Positions 1 through 9,388 of a stretch of 64,000 nucleotides of DNA are shown here, in pieces. The stretch's first letter is position 1. Each line of letters begins with the position of its first letter. The notes beneath the pieces are model-generated. The model saw nothing but the letters and a program-made list of their open reading frames with translations. It was not told the origin of the DNA and made no database searches. Location: positions 1,984,001 through 2,048,000 of the forward strand of contig NZ_CP049246.1 of assembly GCF_011046555.1 (NCBI RefSeq), written 5' to 3'. The DNA comes from Sphingobacterium lactis (GTDB lineage Bacteria > Bacteroidota > Bacteroidia > Sphingobacteriales > Sphingobacteriaceae). A program made the translations under genes and the position numbers.

Positions 1-881
1 ACCGGAACCCCATGAATATAGCCTCCATTGGTGAATCGGGACGCATATGGCGCAAATCCCTCAATGGTTTTGGTACCGTCGCCAAAGTAGAACATCTTCG
101 GTTTTTGCTCCTGAACCATGAATATCCCAACCGGAGTTTCCATTTGGTGGGGTGGCTTGTGGAGACCCGAAGTAGCAGGGTTCATACTGCGGATTTTCCA
201 CTCATTTTCACCCGTTCTTTCGACGGTTAAAATATTTTGGTTTGTAACATCCACGAAGTTAACATGCGTAATTTTTAGGTCTTCACCGATATTTTTTACG
301 TATCGCTTTGGTACGAACCACGAACCTTCAAAGGAAATACCATTCACTTTGACCATCTTCAGGGTATCACTGCTTTCCAAGGAAACCAAGGAACCATCGC
401 GTCCATAAATGGAAGGTTTCTCGCTGTTTTCTTCCCGATACAGGGGAGCGGATTGGTATCGTTCGGTTCCCAAGGTATCCGAAACACGTTTATACGCATT
501 TCTGACGAAATTTTCCACCACTGGCGATTCCCCGTTTCTGTTTTTATAGTTCTGAAGGACGCCATAGGTATGTGGTGCCCGCTGGAAGTTTTCGACAAAG
601 GCCAATTTCTCCTTGATCTTCTCCAACTGGAATTGACGGGTGGTATCCTTATACGGGTAAGTTTCTTCTAAGGTATGCTGATCGTATTGGAGGTCTTTTT
701 CCAATTTTATGTCGGCAGCCGTACGCGGTCTTGCTTTTTCTGCTTCTTCCGCTTTCTTGATCTGTTCCAAGGAGTCCTGCTTTCTCTTCTCCGCAGCAGT
801 ATCGGTGTTTTTTGTGGTAATCTTACAAGATGCAGTGATCAATAGGGCACATAGTACCGACCAGAAAGCATATTTTCTCAT
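1..881 (-). CDS. L,D-transpeptidase (YkuD) lipoprotein, truncated by window edge
   Basis: Open from an ATG at 881 down to base 1 without a stop, so the C-terminus lies outside the window. The first residues form a lipoprotein signal ending in LLITASC, followed by a charged, Lys/Glu-rich linker. Near the visible end are TPVGIFMVQ and GGYIHGV, which match the start of the YkuD fold that normally continues to SHGCVRM; the catalytic Cys is therefore not visible. Such enzymes form 3-3 peptidoglycan cross-links or anchor proteins in the periplasm. The domain call is good; the exact cell-wall role is inferred. It is transcribed away from the NUDIX gene, with a short divergent promoter region at 882-1012. 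Confidence 0.8.
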   Translation of the reverse strand, partial: MRKYAFWSVLCALLITASCKITTKNTDTAAEKRKQDSLEQIKKAEEAEKARPRTAADIKLEKDLQYDQHTLEETYPYKDTTRQFQLEKIKEKLAFVENFQRAPHTYGVLQNYKNRNGESPVVENFVRNAYKRVSDTLGTERYQSAPLYREENSEKPSIYGRDGSLVSLESSDTLKMVKVNGISFEGSWFVPKRYVKNIGEDLKITHVNFVDVTNQNILTVERTGENEWKIRSMNPATSGLHKPPHQMETPVGIFMVQEQKPKMFYFGDGTKTIEGFAPYASRFTNGGYIHGVP

Positions 882-1012
882 GCTAAATATTTAGTGTTTT
901 GATTTTGGTTTGCGATAAAATGCCGCAAAATAAACAATTGTTTCAATTTCGATAAAAGCATAAGTAAAAATCATTCCATTATTATGGAAAATTGGTAATT
1001 ATTTTAATATTT

Positions 1013-1429
1013 ATGGAAATGAAGCTGAAAAACTACATAGAAATTGCCGTTTGCATCATCACCAACGATCGGAATGAACTTTTAACAGTTCGAAAGACGG
1101 GTTCTACCTATTATCAATTGCCCGGTGGGAAATTGGAGCCCCAAGAATCGGCCATGGCCACATTACTGCGTGAGCTTAGAGAAGAGTTGAATCTGGAATT
1201 TGAGGAGTCGGATTTTAGGTTGGTAAAGATCCATGAAGCCGATGCGGTCAATGAACGGGGTATGCGGGTACGTGGGCATGTGTTTCGGTGCGCCAGGCCA
1301 ATACCCATGAGCCTGTCTGCGAATGCCGAACTGGAGGAGGTCCGGTGGGTAGGGCCGGAGGAAGTGGATGCTGTAAAGTTGGCGAACCTCTTGCGCCAAG
1401 TGGCAATTCCCGAGTGGTTGAGACATTAG
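1013..1429 (+). CDS. NUDIX hydrolase
   Basis: About 138 residues. A NUDIX box is clear: GKLEPQE, seven residues, then RELREELNL, which fits GX5EX7REUXEEXGU with Asn in place of the last Gly. The family hydrolyses nucleoside diphosphates linked to another moiety (for example oxidised dNTPs or ADP-ribose) using Mg2+ held by the Glu residues; the substrate cannot be read from the sequence. The frame opens upstream at a TTG (992), but ATG 1013 (or 1019) sits directly before the conserved strand KNYIEIAVCII, so 1013 is chosen. It is a single-gene unit followed by a hairpin that serves the convergent gene. Confidence 0.85.
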   Translation: MEMKLKNYIEIAVCIITNDRNELLTVRKTGSTYYQLPGGKLEPQESAMATLLRELREELNLEFEESDFRLVKIHEADAVNERGMRVRGHVFRCARPIPMSLSANAELEEVRWVGPEEVDAVKLANLLRQVAIPEWLRH

Positions 1430-1485
1430 AAAAATGCCTTGATAACTTTTGCTAGAACTAGCATAGTATGCATAGCCATAAAAAA

Positions 1486-1507
1486 GCCTGTCAGCTTGCT
1501 GACAGGC
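1486..1507 (-). terminator. Rho-independent terminator of the outer-membrane barrel gene
   Basis: Perfect 10-bp stem GCCTGTCAGC / GCTGACAGGC with a two-base loop. An A-run at 1479-1485 becomes a U-tract on the minus strand, so it ends leftward transcripts from the gene at 1546-2139. Confidence 0.85.
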
Positions 1508-1545
1508 AATCAATCAATTAAATTTATTTTAAAGACTATTTACTA

Positions 1546-2139
1546 TTAAAAGTGGAAAGTCACACCTACTGTTGGTGCTAATGAATTAGCATTTAAGCCG
1601 TAGGAGTTTGTAGTTGTTTCGATGTCTGTAGCCTCTGCTTTATCGGTTGAACTTTGGAAATAAAGACCTTTAACTTTGAATTCGATTCCAATGTTGGAAG
1701 TTGGGAAAAATGCTATACCAGGAGCCAATTCAACACCGTAGTTAGAAATAGTCGATACTTTGTCGTCATTGATTTTTCTTTCTCCCCATGACATAGGTAC
1801 GGAAAGCTGACCGAAGAATTTAACCGGTCCTGCATTGTTGCTGTACATTCTACCAAATGGTGCTAATTGAAATGCTGAGCCAGTTTCGCTAGAATTTTCA
1901 TTGTTCTCAGCTTTGGTCCACTGATAACCTAAACCCAAACCTACAGCAATGTTATCTGCAACGAAGTAACCTACATTCGGAACAATGCTAAGCGAGTTTA
2001 TTTTGAAATCAGAATCTTTTACGTTGTGACCATCGTAATTAACTTGGCCACCAAGCATAAATTTACCTTTTTCTGTTTGTGCATTTGCTGCAAAACCTAA
2101 AACTGCTACTGCTGATAATGTAAGTAAAATTTTTTTCAT
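1546..2139 (-). CDS. Outer-membrane beta-barrel protein
   Basis: 197 residues with a Sec signal peptide (MKKILLTLSAVAVLGFAANAQ, cleavage after ANA). The mature part alternates short hydrophobic and polar strands and ends in VGVTFHF, a typical C-terminal aromatic strand for BAM-dependent insertion. This is the small Bacteroidota 'outer membrane beta-barrel' / OmpW-PorT-like type, about eight strands. No catalytic motif was seen; a structural or stress role is only a guess. It is monocistronic, with its own terminator at 1486-1507 and a 320-bp upstream gap. Confidence 0.75.
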   Translation of the reverse strand: MKKILLTLSAVAVLGFAANAQTEKGKFMLGGQVNYDGHNVKDSDFKINSLSIVPNVGYFVADNIAVGLGLGYQWTKAENNENSSETGSAFQLAPFGRMYSNNAGPVKFFGQLSVPMSWGERKINDDKVSTISNYGVELAPGIAFFPTSNIGIEFKVKGLYFQSSTDKAEATDIETTTNSYGLNANSLAPTVGVTFHF

Positions 2140-2459
2140 GAATTTGTTTTTTTAAATTATTTGACTTTATTGTCATATATAGTCAGGTGGTCAATTGCTA
2201 TGCCAGTATTAGCCGCTTTAACGGATCCCATTAATTAAAAAAACAACTGATTTTTATAAGTGCCTAACTTTGAATGCAGTGAGCGTTTAGGTATTTCGAT
2301 ACCTGATTAATTCGTGACAATTAACAAACAATTACTGCGATTTGTGCAGTTTTCTTGAAGGGAAAATAGATGAATTTTGAGACAATATGACATAAGTTAT
2401 GACTGCCAAATACTGACAAATTGAGCAAAACAGTAAACTCCTGTATTTCGCTGATTTGT
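2140..2459. other. Intergenic gap upstream of the barrel gene
   Basis: 320 bp, AT-rich, with no credible gene. It holds a small hairpin with a TTCG loop (AGGTAT-TTCG-ATACCT, 2289-2304) and a plus-strand match to the Bacteroidota -7 box (TAACTTTG, 2265-2272) that faces no annotated gene. The barrel promoter must also lie here on the minus strand, but I could not find a convincing box for it. Confidence 0.4.
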
Positions 2460-3044
2460 TTAATCTTTACTCGTGGCTGTTCTGTTCTTAATTCGGCTCA
2501 ATGCTTGGGGTGTGATGCCAATATAGGAAGCCAAATGTTTTTGGGGAATCTGTTGGATATATTGCGGCTGTTCTTTTAACAGCTGCAGGTACCTTTGCTC
2601 AGCCGTGAGGTTGACCAGGGAAATCTCACGTTGCGTTTTCAGAACAAAAAGGGTTTCACTTGCCTTTCTGCCAATAAGGTTTCCCACACTGGTTTTTGCA
2701 TAGACCTCCTGCAGGTCGGCATAGGAAATCCGTAGCATGGCGGTTGGCTCTAATATTTCCGCGGCATAGTAGGAGGGCCGCTGCGTAACAAATGAATCGT
2801 AAACGGAAGTAAACCACCCATCAAAGGCAAAGAAGACCGTAGTTTCGGATTCCGGATTGGGAATAAAGAAACGAATGATACCTTTTAGGGTAAAGGAAAG
2901 ATACCGTTCCGTCTGTCCAGCGTCCAGCAAGCGGTGTTTTTTCGGAAATTCCTTATAAATAAGCTTGGATTGGAAAAAATCCCAGTCTGAATCCGGCATC
3001 TTGGTCTGGATCAGGTCTTCCATAGCGGTCCGCAGTTTTTCCAT
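2460..3044 (-). CDS. Crp/Fnr family transcriptional regulator
   Basis: 194 residues. The N-terminal two thirds is a cyclic-nucleotide-binding jelly roll (LLDAGQTERYLSFTLKG, then AFDGWFTS) and the C-terminus carries a winged helix (HLASYIGITPQALSRIKNR). It lacks the Fe-S cysteines of FNR and belongs to the common Bacteroidota cNMP-domain regulators whose ligand is usually unknown. It is divergent from the MFS exporter and RidA genes, across a 300-bp region with an inverted repeat (3136-3151) that could be its operator. Control of that neighbour is inferred from position only. Confidence 0.85.
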   Translation of the reverse strand: MEKLRTAMEDLIQTKMPDSDWDFFQSKLIYKEFPKKHRLLDAGQTERYLSFTLKGIIRFFIPNPESETTVFFAFDGWFTSVYDSFVTQRPSYYAAEILEPTAMLRISYADLQEVYAKTSVGNLIGRKASETLFVLKTQREISLVNLTAEQRYLQLLKEQPQYIQQIPQKHLASYIGITPQALSRIKNRTATSKD

Positions 3045-3135
3045 CGTGCTTTTTAGTTAGGTGCTGCCATAAGGTAATTAATTCTTGGGATTTAATAAAA
3101 TCTGAGGGGTGGAGAACGATTAGATTTCAATACGT

Positions 3136-3151
3136 TGAATTGAGCAATTCA
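3136..3151. promoter_or_regulatory. Candidate operator, 7-bp inverted repeat
   Basis: TGAATTG-AG-CAATTCA, perfect 7-bp arms, lies between the divergent Crp-like regulator and the MFS/RidA unit. Its size and symmetry suit a dimeric Crp-type protein, although the arms differ from the classical TGTGA/TCACA. Confidence 0.4.
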
Positions 3152-3344
3152 GGATAATGTGTTATATCGCGATGTGAATTTTACGGTTAATAATTTATAG
3201 GCTGTATTCGCCAATTAGGTGTTTTTAAAGTCATATATTTATGCCATATGCTTAAGATCTGATCTTAGTGCTTACATTGTAGGCACCGTATTCAAGAAAA
3301 TATTTTCTGTATTACGTGGGCAATGCTAATCACAACACACCTGC

Positions 3345-4538
3345 ATGGAAAAAGTAGCACATCCTAAACTTTCAAAATCCCTTTTATGGCTCATGACGGT
3401 TGTATCCGGAGTCGTGGTTGCAAACAATTATTACAACCAGCCGCTTTTGGCGGAAATTGCGAATGAATTCCAGGTGAGTGAAGCTGCTGCGAGTAGAATT
3501 ACCGTATTGACGCAATTGGGGTATGCATGTGGCCTATTGATGATTATTCCGCTAGGTGATAAATTATTCCGCAAGCGGTTGATCTTGGTCGATTTGATCT
3601 TTGTCATGTTGGCTTTGATCTGGATGGCACTTTCGGATGCAATTTGGATGATGGCTGCAGCGAGTTTCCTGATCGGTTTTTCCTCGGTTATTCCCCAGCT
3701 TTTCGTACCCATGGTGGCAGATCTGTCGGATGAGGAAAATCGGTCCAGTAATATCGGGATGGTCATGTCGGGTCTTCTGATGGGAATTTTGCTTTCGCGC
3801 TTCATCGGGGGTATCGTTGGCGATGTCTGGGGATGGCGCAGCATCTATTGGGGTGCAGCGGTGATGATGGTGCTTTCCTGGGGTTTTATCTACCGGATGC
3901 TGCCGGAAATGAAGCCTAACTTTAAGGGAAATTATGGGTCCTTGATGAAATCGGTTTGGGATTTGGCGCGCACGCAGCCCATCCTGCAGCTCGCAGCATT
4001 CCGGGGTGCGATGAGCTTTGCCTCACTTTGCGTCGTTTTCACGACCTTGGCTTTTCACCTGGAACAGCCTCCATTTGAGGCGGGACCTTCCGTCGCTGGA
4101 AGTTTTGGCCTGATCGGAGCCGCAGGTGCACTGGCCGCAGCCTTTGTCGGTCGACTGAATCAACATTGGAGCCGTAATAAGATTATCGCCATTTCCCTTT
4201 TCCTGTTGCTCATAAGTTGGTTCTTTATCTATTTCCTCGGAAATTACTATATCGGACTGGTCATCGGGATTGTGATGATCGATTTGGGACTACAGGCATC
4301 CCACATCATGAATCAATCGGATTATTTTGCCATTAAAACACCGGCCACAAGCAGGTTGAATACGGTCTATATGGTTTCCTATTTCATTGGTGGATCGTTT
4401 GGATCCTGGGTGGGAGGCCAAGCATGGTCAGCTGCAGGCTGGACGGGGGTCTGCTTAGTTGGGGTGCTATTTGCCGTGCTAGGATTAGTCGCCCACTTGC
4501 TCTTTGCAAACAGATTACAGAAGAAGGTTTCCCCTTAA
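3345..4538 (+). CDS. MFS transporter (DHA1-like)
   Basis: 397 residues with about 12 hydrophobic segments and the family pattern of an early loop (NNYYNQPLLAEIANEF) followed by a charged cytoplasmic loop (PLGDKLFRKR) resembling motif A of drug:H+ antiporters. It is expected to be an inner-membrane exporter of a small molecule; no substrate is shown by the sequence. RidA follows 15 bp downstream, so the two form one unit, probably under the divergent Crp-like regulator. The ATG at 3345 precedes the amphipathic start MEKVAHPKLSKS. Confidence 0.85.
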   Translation: MEKVAHPKLSKSLLWLMTVVSGVVVANNYYNQPLLAEIANEFQVSEAAASRITVLTQLGYACGLLMIIPLGDKLFRKRLILVDLIFVMLALIWMALSDAIWMMAAASFLIGFSSVIPQLFVPMVADLSDEENRSSNIGMVMSGLLMGILLSRFIGGIVGDVWGWRSIYWGAAVMMVLSWGFIYRMLPEMKPNFKGNYGSLMKSVWDLARTQPILQLAAFRGAMSFASLCVVFTTLAFHLEQPPFEAGPSVAGSFGLIGAAGALAAAFVGRLNQHWSRNKIIAISLFLLLISWFFIYFLGNYYIGLVIGIVMIDLGLQASHIMNQSDYFAIKTPATSRLNTVYMVSYFIGGSFGSWVGGQAWSAAGWTGVCLVGVLFAVLGLVAHLLFANRLQKKVSP

Positions 4539-4553
4539 TACATATAGCGAATC

Positions 4554-4973
4554 ATGAAAGAAACAGGAGTAAAACATATCAACCCTACAGGAATCTTTGA
4601 TCCTACGCCATTTGCATTCTGCCATAGCGTGCAGGTGCCTAGCCAGGCCAATCTGGTATTTATCTCTGGCCAGAGTGGAGGCGTAGGAGAAGGCCATCTA
4701 TTGGCAGAGGATTTTGCCTCGCAAGTGAAGTCTGCCCTGGAAAATCTCCAAATAGTATTGAAGGCCCATGCCGCTACCGTGGCTCATGTGGTCAAGATAA
4801 CCGTACTTATCGTGGATCATAACCCACAAAAAATGGAGATATGGACCTCCATGGCGAAGGAATTCTGGAAAGGCTACGATCTACCCGTGAGCACGCTCAT
4901 TCCGGTGCCTACATTGGCACTGCCAGGCATGCTGATCGAGGTGGATGCCATAGCTGCAGTATCTGAATATTAG
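4554..4973 (+). CDS. RidA family protein (YjgF/YER057c/UK114)
   Basis: 139 residues, usual family length. It shows FISGQSGG, an internal Val/Lys-rich strand, and the C-terminal PVPTLALPGMLIEVDAIA block, near the canonical Arg/Glu site region of RidA. RidA proteins deaminate reactive enamines/imines from PLP enzymes; some members act on other small molecules. The canonical Arg (usually V-R-x-x) is replaced here by a Leu-Pro-Gly context, so a deaminase role is not certain. Probably co-transcribed with the MFS gene. Confidence 0.8.
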   Translation: MKETGVKHINPTGIFDPTPFAFCHSVQVPSQANLVFISGQSGGVGEGHLLAEDFASQVKSALENLQIVLKAHAATVAHVVKITVLIVDHNPQKMEIWTSMAKEFWKGYDLPVSTLIPVPTLALPGMLIEVDAIAAVSEY

Positions 4974-4982
4974 CGATAAATA

Positions 4983-5014
4983 AAAATGGCTGGAAATTTT
5001 CTTCCAGCCATTTT
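4983..5014. terminator. Bidirectional terminator between RidA and copper ATPase
   Basis: Stem AAAATGGCTGGAA / TTCCAGCCATTTT with a short loop. A- and T-rich stem ends give U-rich tails in both directions, as expected between convergent genes. Confidence 0.85.
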
Positions 5015-5043
5015 ATATGGTAATAGATTTATGGGGTTACCTG

Positions 5044-7956
5044 CTAATCCAATTTTACGGTATTCAATCGAATCGAGTTGAGGATAACCGATACTGAACT
5101 TAAGCTCATGGCGGCTGCCGCAATCATAGGAGACATCAGGATACCAAAGCTTGGGTAAAGTATACCCGCTGCAATGGGAATACCAATCACATTGTACAGA
5201 AAGGCAAGCCAAAGGTTCTGTTTGATGTTGCCGATCATGGCCTTGCTCAGCTTGTAAGCCTTATGGACGCCGGTAAGATCGCCTTTGATCAAAGTAATCT
5301 CTGCGCTCTGGATGGCTACATCGGTACCCGTACCCATGGCAATGCCGACATCGGCCTGCGTTAATGCCGGTGCATCATTGATACCATCACCAACCATTAT
5401 CACCTTCTTGCCCTGCGCTTGCAATTCCTTGATGCCGTTCAATTTGTCCTCCGGAAGCAAGCCTCCTTTGGCATGCTCGATCCCGGCTTTTTTCGCCACA
5501 ATATCCGCCGTGTTCTGGTTATCTCCGGTGAACATATACACCTCGACACCTTCGTCCTTGAACCGCTTGAGGACCTCGATGCTGCTATCCTTCAGGGCGT
5601 CGAATGCCGCAACCAATCCCGCAAATTTGCCGTCAATGGCCAATACCGATACCGAATTCCCTTTTTTCTGCAATTCCTCAATTTGACCCTGCTCATCAGG
5701 GCTGATGGCTACGTTTTGCTCTTTCATCAACCTTGGTGTACCCAATAGGGCGCTCATGTGGTGGATATTTCCTTTTACGCCCTTTCCGGAGATGTTCTCA
5801 AACTTGGTTACATCAAGAAGGCTTATATTTTGTTCCTGTGCCTTATCCAACATGGCCTGTGCCAGCGGGTGGGTACTGTTCTTGTTTACGGAGGCTGCAA
5901 TCTGTAGGATGTCATTCTCCTTAAATTGTGTATTTCCCGAAATTACTTCCGATACGGAAGGCTTTCCAGCCGTAATGGTTCCGGTTTTATCCACGATCAG
6001 CACATCTGCTTTTTCCATCTTCTCCAAAGCCTCCGAGTTTTTTACCAGAATGCCGTTCTTTGCACCCTTGCCAATACCAACCATGACCGACATTGGCGTG
6101 GCCAGTCCCAATGCACACGGACAGGCAACAATAAGCACCGCCAAGAGGTTGGTAAACGCCATGGCCAAGCTATTCGGCACACCGGAAATGTACCACAGTA
6201 CAAACGTGATCACTGCAATCCCGATCACCGCAGGGACAAAGATCTTCGAAATCTTATCGGTGAGTTTCTGGATCGGAGGTTGACTCCGACTGGCGGTATT
6301 GACCAATTGGATGATCTGCGATAGTAAGGTCTCCGAACCGATCTTCTCTGCCTTGATCAATAATTCATGATTCCCGTTGATCGTTCCGCCGATGACCTTG
6401 TCGTTCACATCCTTCTCCACAGGGATAGGCTCTCCCGTGATCATGGATTCATCGATAGAAGAGTTACCTTCCGTTACGACGCCATCTACCGGCACTTTAT
6501 CTCCGGCGCGAACACGCAGGATATTGCCGGCTTTAACATCATGGATCGCTATTTTTCTATCTTTTCCGTTCTCCACCAAAATGGCTTCAGCCGGGCTCAG
6601 CTTGATGAGCTCTTTAATTGCAGAATTCGTTTTGGAATGAGCCTTTGCTTCCATGACCTGACCAAGAAGAACCAAGGTCAGAATAACTACCACCGACTCA
6701 AAGTACAGATGCACTTCGCCATGGTGTCCCTTTAGTTCAGCCGGGAATAGCTGCGGGAAGAAGAAAGCCAGCAGACTGAATACAAATGCCGCAGCCGCAC
6801 CAAGACCGATTAAGCTGAACATATTTAAGTTCCAAGTCTTGAAGGAAGTCCATGCGCGTTGAAAGAACATCCAACAGGTATAGAACACGACAGGAAGGGT
6901 CAATAAGAGCTGAAGCCAGGCATTCACCGAATAGGGGATGACCTTGCTGACCGGCTGTCCCGGAAGCATGTCGCCCATGGACAAGATGAATACCGGAACA
7001 GTACAGGCCACGGAGATCCATAACTTCCGCAATAGATCCCGATAATGTTGATCGTCTTCCTGAGTAACCTGATTCGGTACCAATTCCATTCCACAGATGG
7101 GGCAGTCACCCGGATGGTCCTGAACAATTTCCGGGTGCATCGGGCAGGTATATTCTACTTTTAAGGTCGTCTCAGGGATTTTTTCAAGGTTCATGCCGCA
7201 AACCGGGCAGGACCCAAATTTATCATAAACCTTATCGCCTTCACACATCATCGGACAATAATACTTACCCGCATTATTTGCATTGACAACCGGTTTATGC
7301 TGCTGATGTTCCTGGTGAGATGGTGCATTAAAATCTACTTTCTCGACCGGGCGTAAGTGCATATTGCAAACAGGGCATCGGCCAGGTTCGGTATAGACTT
7401 TGTCCTTGCCTTCGCAGAACATCGGGCAGATATATTGTCCGCTTTCGGAAATCTCCGGTTCTTGGGCATGTTGATGGGCATGGTGGTCATGACTGTGGGA
7501 ATCTCCATGTTTATTTGCAATGGTGTAGTGACCACCCAATTCATCCAATTTCTGTTGCATGGCAGGTAGATCAATTCCCCTTTCAGCATGCACCGTTGCT
7601 TCGCCTTTTTCCAGATTGACCGACGCGTGCACACCCTCCAGTTCATTCAATTTCTTTTCCACATTTGTCCGGCACCCATTGCAGGTCATGCCCTCCACAG
7701 CGAAAACCTGCTCGACAGTTTGCTCAGTGGCATGTTCGTCCTTCACCTCTTCAATATGGTAATGCCCACCAAGCTCCTTCAGCTTTTCCTGCAGCTGCGC
7801 TAAGGAGATTTCCCTTTCGGCATGGATCATGGCTTCTTCCTTTTCCAGGTTCACCTGCGCTTCCACGCCAGGAATCTCGTTCAGTTTTTTCTCGACGTTG
7901 GTCCGGCAACCATTACAGGTCATGCCTGAAACTTTATAGATATGGTGATGCTTCAT
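5044..7956 (-). CDS. copA: Copper-translocating P1B-type ATPase with five N-terminal metal-binding modules
   Basis: 970 residues. Two HMA domains with GMTCNGC (Cys pairs near residues 14/17 and 92/95) are followed by a His-rich linker (about 150-165) and three Cys-rich heavy-metal-binding modules with CPM...CP(V/I)C patterns (about 177-205, 234-260, 271-294). The ATPase core shows TGEP (508-511), the transmembrane CPC (612-614) and the phosphorylation motif DKTGT (656-660), then the hinge [13 protein letters not shown] indicates Cu+ (or Ag+) export from the cytoplasm. The gene is monocistronic, with a terminator at 4983-5014. The number of metal sites is unusual compared with the one or two HMA domains of most CopA proteins. 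Confidence 0.95.
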   Translation of the reverse strand: MKHHHIYKVSGMTCNGCRTNVEKKLNEIPGVEAQVNLEKEEAMIHAEREISLAQLQEKLKELGGHYHIEEVKDEHATEQTVEQVFAVEGMTCNGCRTNVEKKLNELEGVHASVNLEKGEATVHAERGIDLPAMQQKLDELGGHYTIANKHGDSHSHDHHAHQHAQEPEISESGQYICPMFCEGKDKVYTEPGRCPVCNMHLRPVEKVDFNAPSHQEHQQHKPVVNANNAGKYYCPMMCEGDKVYDKFGSCPVCGMNLEKIPETTLKVEYTCPMHPEIVQDHPGDCPICGMELVPNQVTQEDDQHYRDLLRKLWISVACTVPVFILSMGDMLPGQPVSKVIPYSVNAWLQLLLTLPVVFYTCWMFFQRAWTSFKTWNLNMFSLIGLGAAAAFVFSLLAFFFPQLFPAELKGHHGEVHLYFESVVVILTLVLLGQVMEAKAHSKTNSAIKELIKLSPAEAILVENGKDRKIAIHDVKAGNILRVRAGDKVPVDGVVTEGNSSIDESMITGEPIPVEKDVNDKVIGGTINGNHELLIKAEKIGSETLLSQIIQLVNTASRSQPPIQKLTDKISKIFVPAVIGIAVITFVLWYISGVPNSLAMAFTNLLAVLIVACPCALGLATPMSVMVGIGKGAKNGILVKNSEALEKMEKADVLIVDKTGTITAGKPSVSEVISGNTQFKENDILQIAASVNKNSTHPLAQAMLDKAQEQNISLLDVTKFENISGKGVKGNIHHMSALLGTPRLMKEQNVAISPDEQGQIEELQKKGNSVSVLAIDGKFAGLVAAFDALKDSSIEVLKRFKDEGVEVYMFTGDNQNTADIVAKKAGIEHAKGGLLPEDKLNGIKELQAQGKKVIMVGDGINDAPALTQADVGIAMGTGTDVAIQSAEITLIKGDLTGVHKAYKLSKAMIGNIKQNLWLAFLYNVIGIPIAAGILYPSFGILMSPMIAAAAMSLSSVSVILNSIRLNTVKLD

Positions 7957-8091
7957 TGAATTTTATCTTTGATAATAATACAAATGTCGGAAGGATTGGG
8001 TTCAGAATTGTTACATAATTCCCACCAATAGTTGTAAAATTTTATAGAAATTGCAATTGATCGAGCAACGCTGATCATAAACCTAAAACGT

Positions 8092-9381
8092 ATGAGCATT
8101 TCACGAAGAGATTTTATTTTCAAATCGGCAATGCTGATTCCTGCCTTGCACATGGGGTCAGTATTTGCGAAACATTCTGCTGAGCAACCGCTGCGCGTCG
8201 GTGCCATTGGTATCAAGGGCATGGGTTGGGCAGATCTGAAATCCATTATCCATCTTCCCCAAGTAACTTGTACCGCAATCTGTGATATCGATGACGCGGT
8301 TATCACTGAGCGTCTACAAAACCTAAAAGACTTGGGTCAAAACCCCAAAGTGTATAAGGATTATAGGGAATTGGTGAATGACCCCCAGGTTGATGCCGTA
8401 ATCATCGGGACGCCCGATCACTGGCATTGCCTGATGCTTGTGGATGCCTGCAAGGCGGGCAAAGCGGTATATGTAGAAAAGCCGATCGGTAATTCCATTG
8501 CGGAGTGCAATGTCATGCTCGAAGCTAAAAATAAATACAACAGTATTGTTCAAGTGGGGCAGTGGCAGCGTTCGCAAAAGCACTTTCGCGATGCTATTGA
8601 TTTTGTGCATTCCGGTAAACTCGGAAAAGTTCGCTTGGTGAAAGCTTGGGCGTATCTTGGTTGGAAGAAGCGGGTGCCTATGAAACCCGATGCGCAGGTT
8701 CCCCCGGGTGTGGACTACCAATCCTGGCTAGGGCCAGCAAAAATAAGACCCTTTAATCCCAATCGCTTCCATTACGATTTCCGCTGGTTCTGGGATTACG
8801 CAGGTGGTCTAATGACCGATTGGGGAGTGCATCTGCTCGATTATGCGCTATTGGGCATGCAGGTGTCCGATCCAAAATCAATTATGGCGGCAGGAGGGAA
8901 ATTTGCCTATCCTGAGGATGCAGGTGATACACCGGATACCTTAACTACCGTATATGAATTCGAAGGCTTCAATATTCAATGGGAACATGCAACAAGCATC
9001 AGTGGAGGACCTTATGGCCGTGAGCATGGTATCGCGTTTATTGGCAATAACGGGACCTTAGTATTGGATCGTAATGGTTGGGAAGTCATTCCCGAATTTG
9101 ACCGCATGGCAGCCGTACCGTACCAAAAGAAAGTGGATAGTGGTCTGGATCTGCACATGAAGAATTTTGTGGAAGCCATTCGCGCGAAAAATCCCGCGCT
9201 ATTGAACGCGCCACTGGAGGTGGGTGCCCATATTGCCAAATGCGCCCAAATGGGGAATATCGCCTACAGAACAGGTAAGAAAATCTATTGGGAAAAGGAG
9301 AAACAACGTTTTAACGAACCTGAGGCCAATAAATTATTGGCAGCAGCCTACCACAATGGATACCGCCTGCCGAGGGTCTAG
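8092..9381 (+). CDS. Gfo/Idh/MocA family oxidoreductase, Tat-exported
   Basis: 429 residues. The N-terminus is a twin-arginine signal (SRRDFIFKSAMLIPAL). A Rossmann fold follows (LRVGAIGIKGMG) with IIGTPDHWHCLM and the EKPIGN motif whose Lys is the usual active-site residue, then a C-terminal alpha/beta domain (GGLMTDWGVHLLD). Family members use bound NAD(P) to oxidise or rearrange sugars; periplasmic ones are thought to carry the cofactor folded in. One of four such proteins in this window. It stands alone, divergent from copA and convergent with the membrane protein at 9389. Confidence 0.9.
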   Translation: MSISRRDFIFKSAMLIPALHMGSVFAKHSAEQPLRVGAIGIKGMGWADLKSIIHLPQVTCTAICDIDDAVITERLQNLKDLGQNPKVYKDYRELVNDPQVDAVIIGTPDHWHCLMLVDACKAGKAVYVEKPIGNSIAECNVMLEAKNKYNSIVQVGQWQRSQKHFRDAIDFVHSGKLGKVRLVKAWAYLGWKKRVPMKPDAQVPPGVDYQSWLGPAKIRPFNPNRFHYDFRWFWDYAGGLMTDWGVHLLDYALLGMQVSDPKSIMAAGGKFAYPEDAGDTPDTLTTVYEFEGFNIQWEHATSISGGPYGREHGIAFIGNNGTLVLDRNGWEVIPEFDRMAAVPYQKKVDSGLDLHMKNFVEAIRAKNPALLNAPLEVGAHIAKCAQMGNIAYRTGKKIYWEKEKQRFNEPEANKLLAAAYHNGYRLPRV

Positions 9382-9388
9382 CCATTGT

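Noticed and set aside
359..598. Minus-strand frame inside the L,D-transpeptidase gene
   Set aside because: It is an out-of-frame shadow of the truncated lipoprotein gene, which shows a lipobox and the YkuD motifs in its own frame.
7335..7646. Second minus-strand frame within the copper ATPase region
   Set aside because: It overlaps the ATPase N-terminus in another frame and has no homology signal; a shadow frame.
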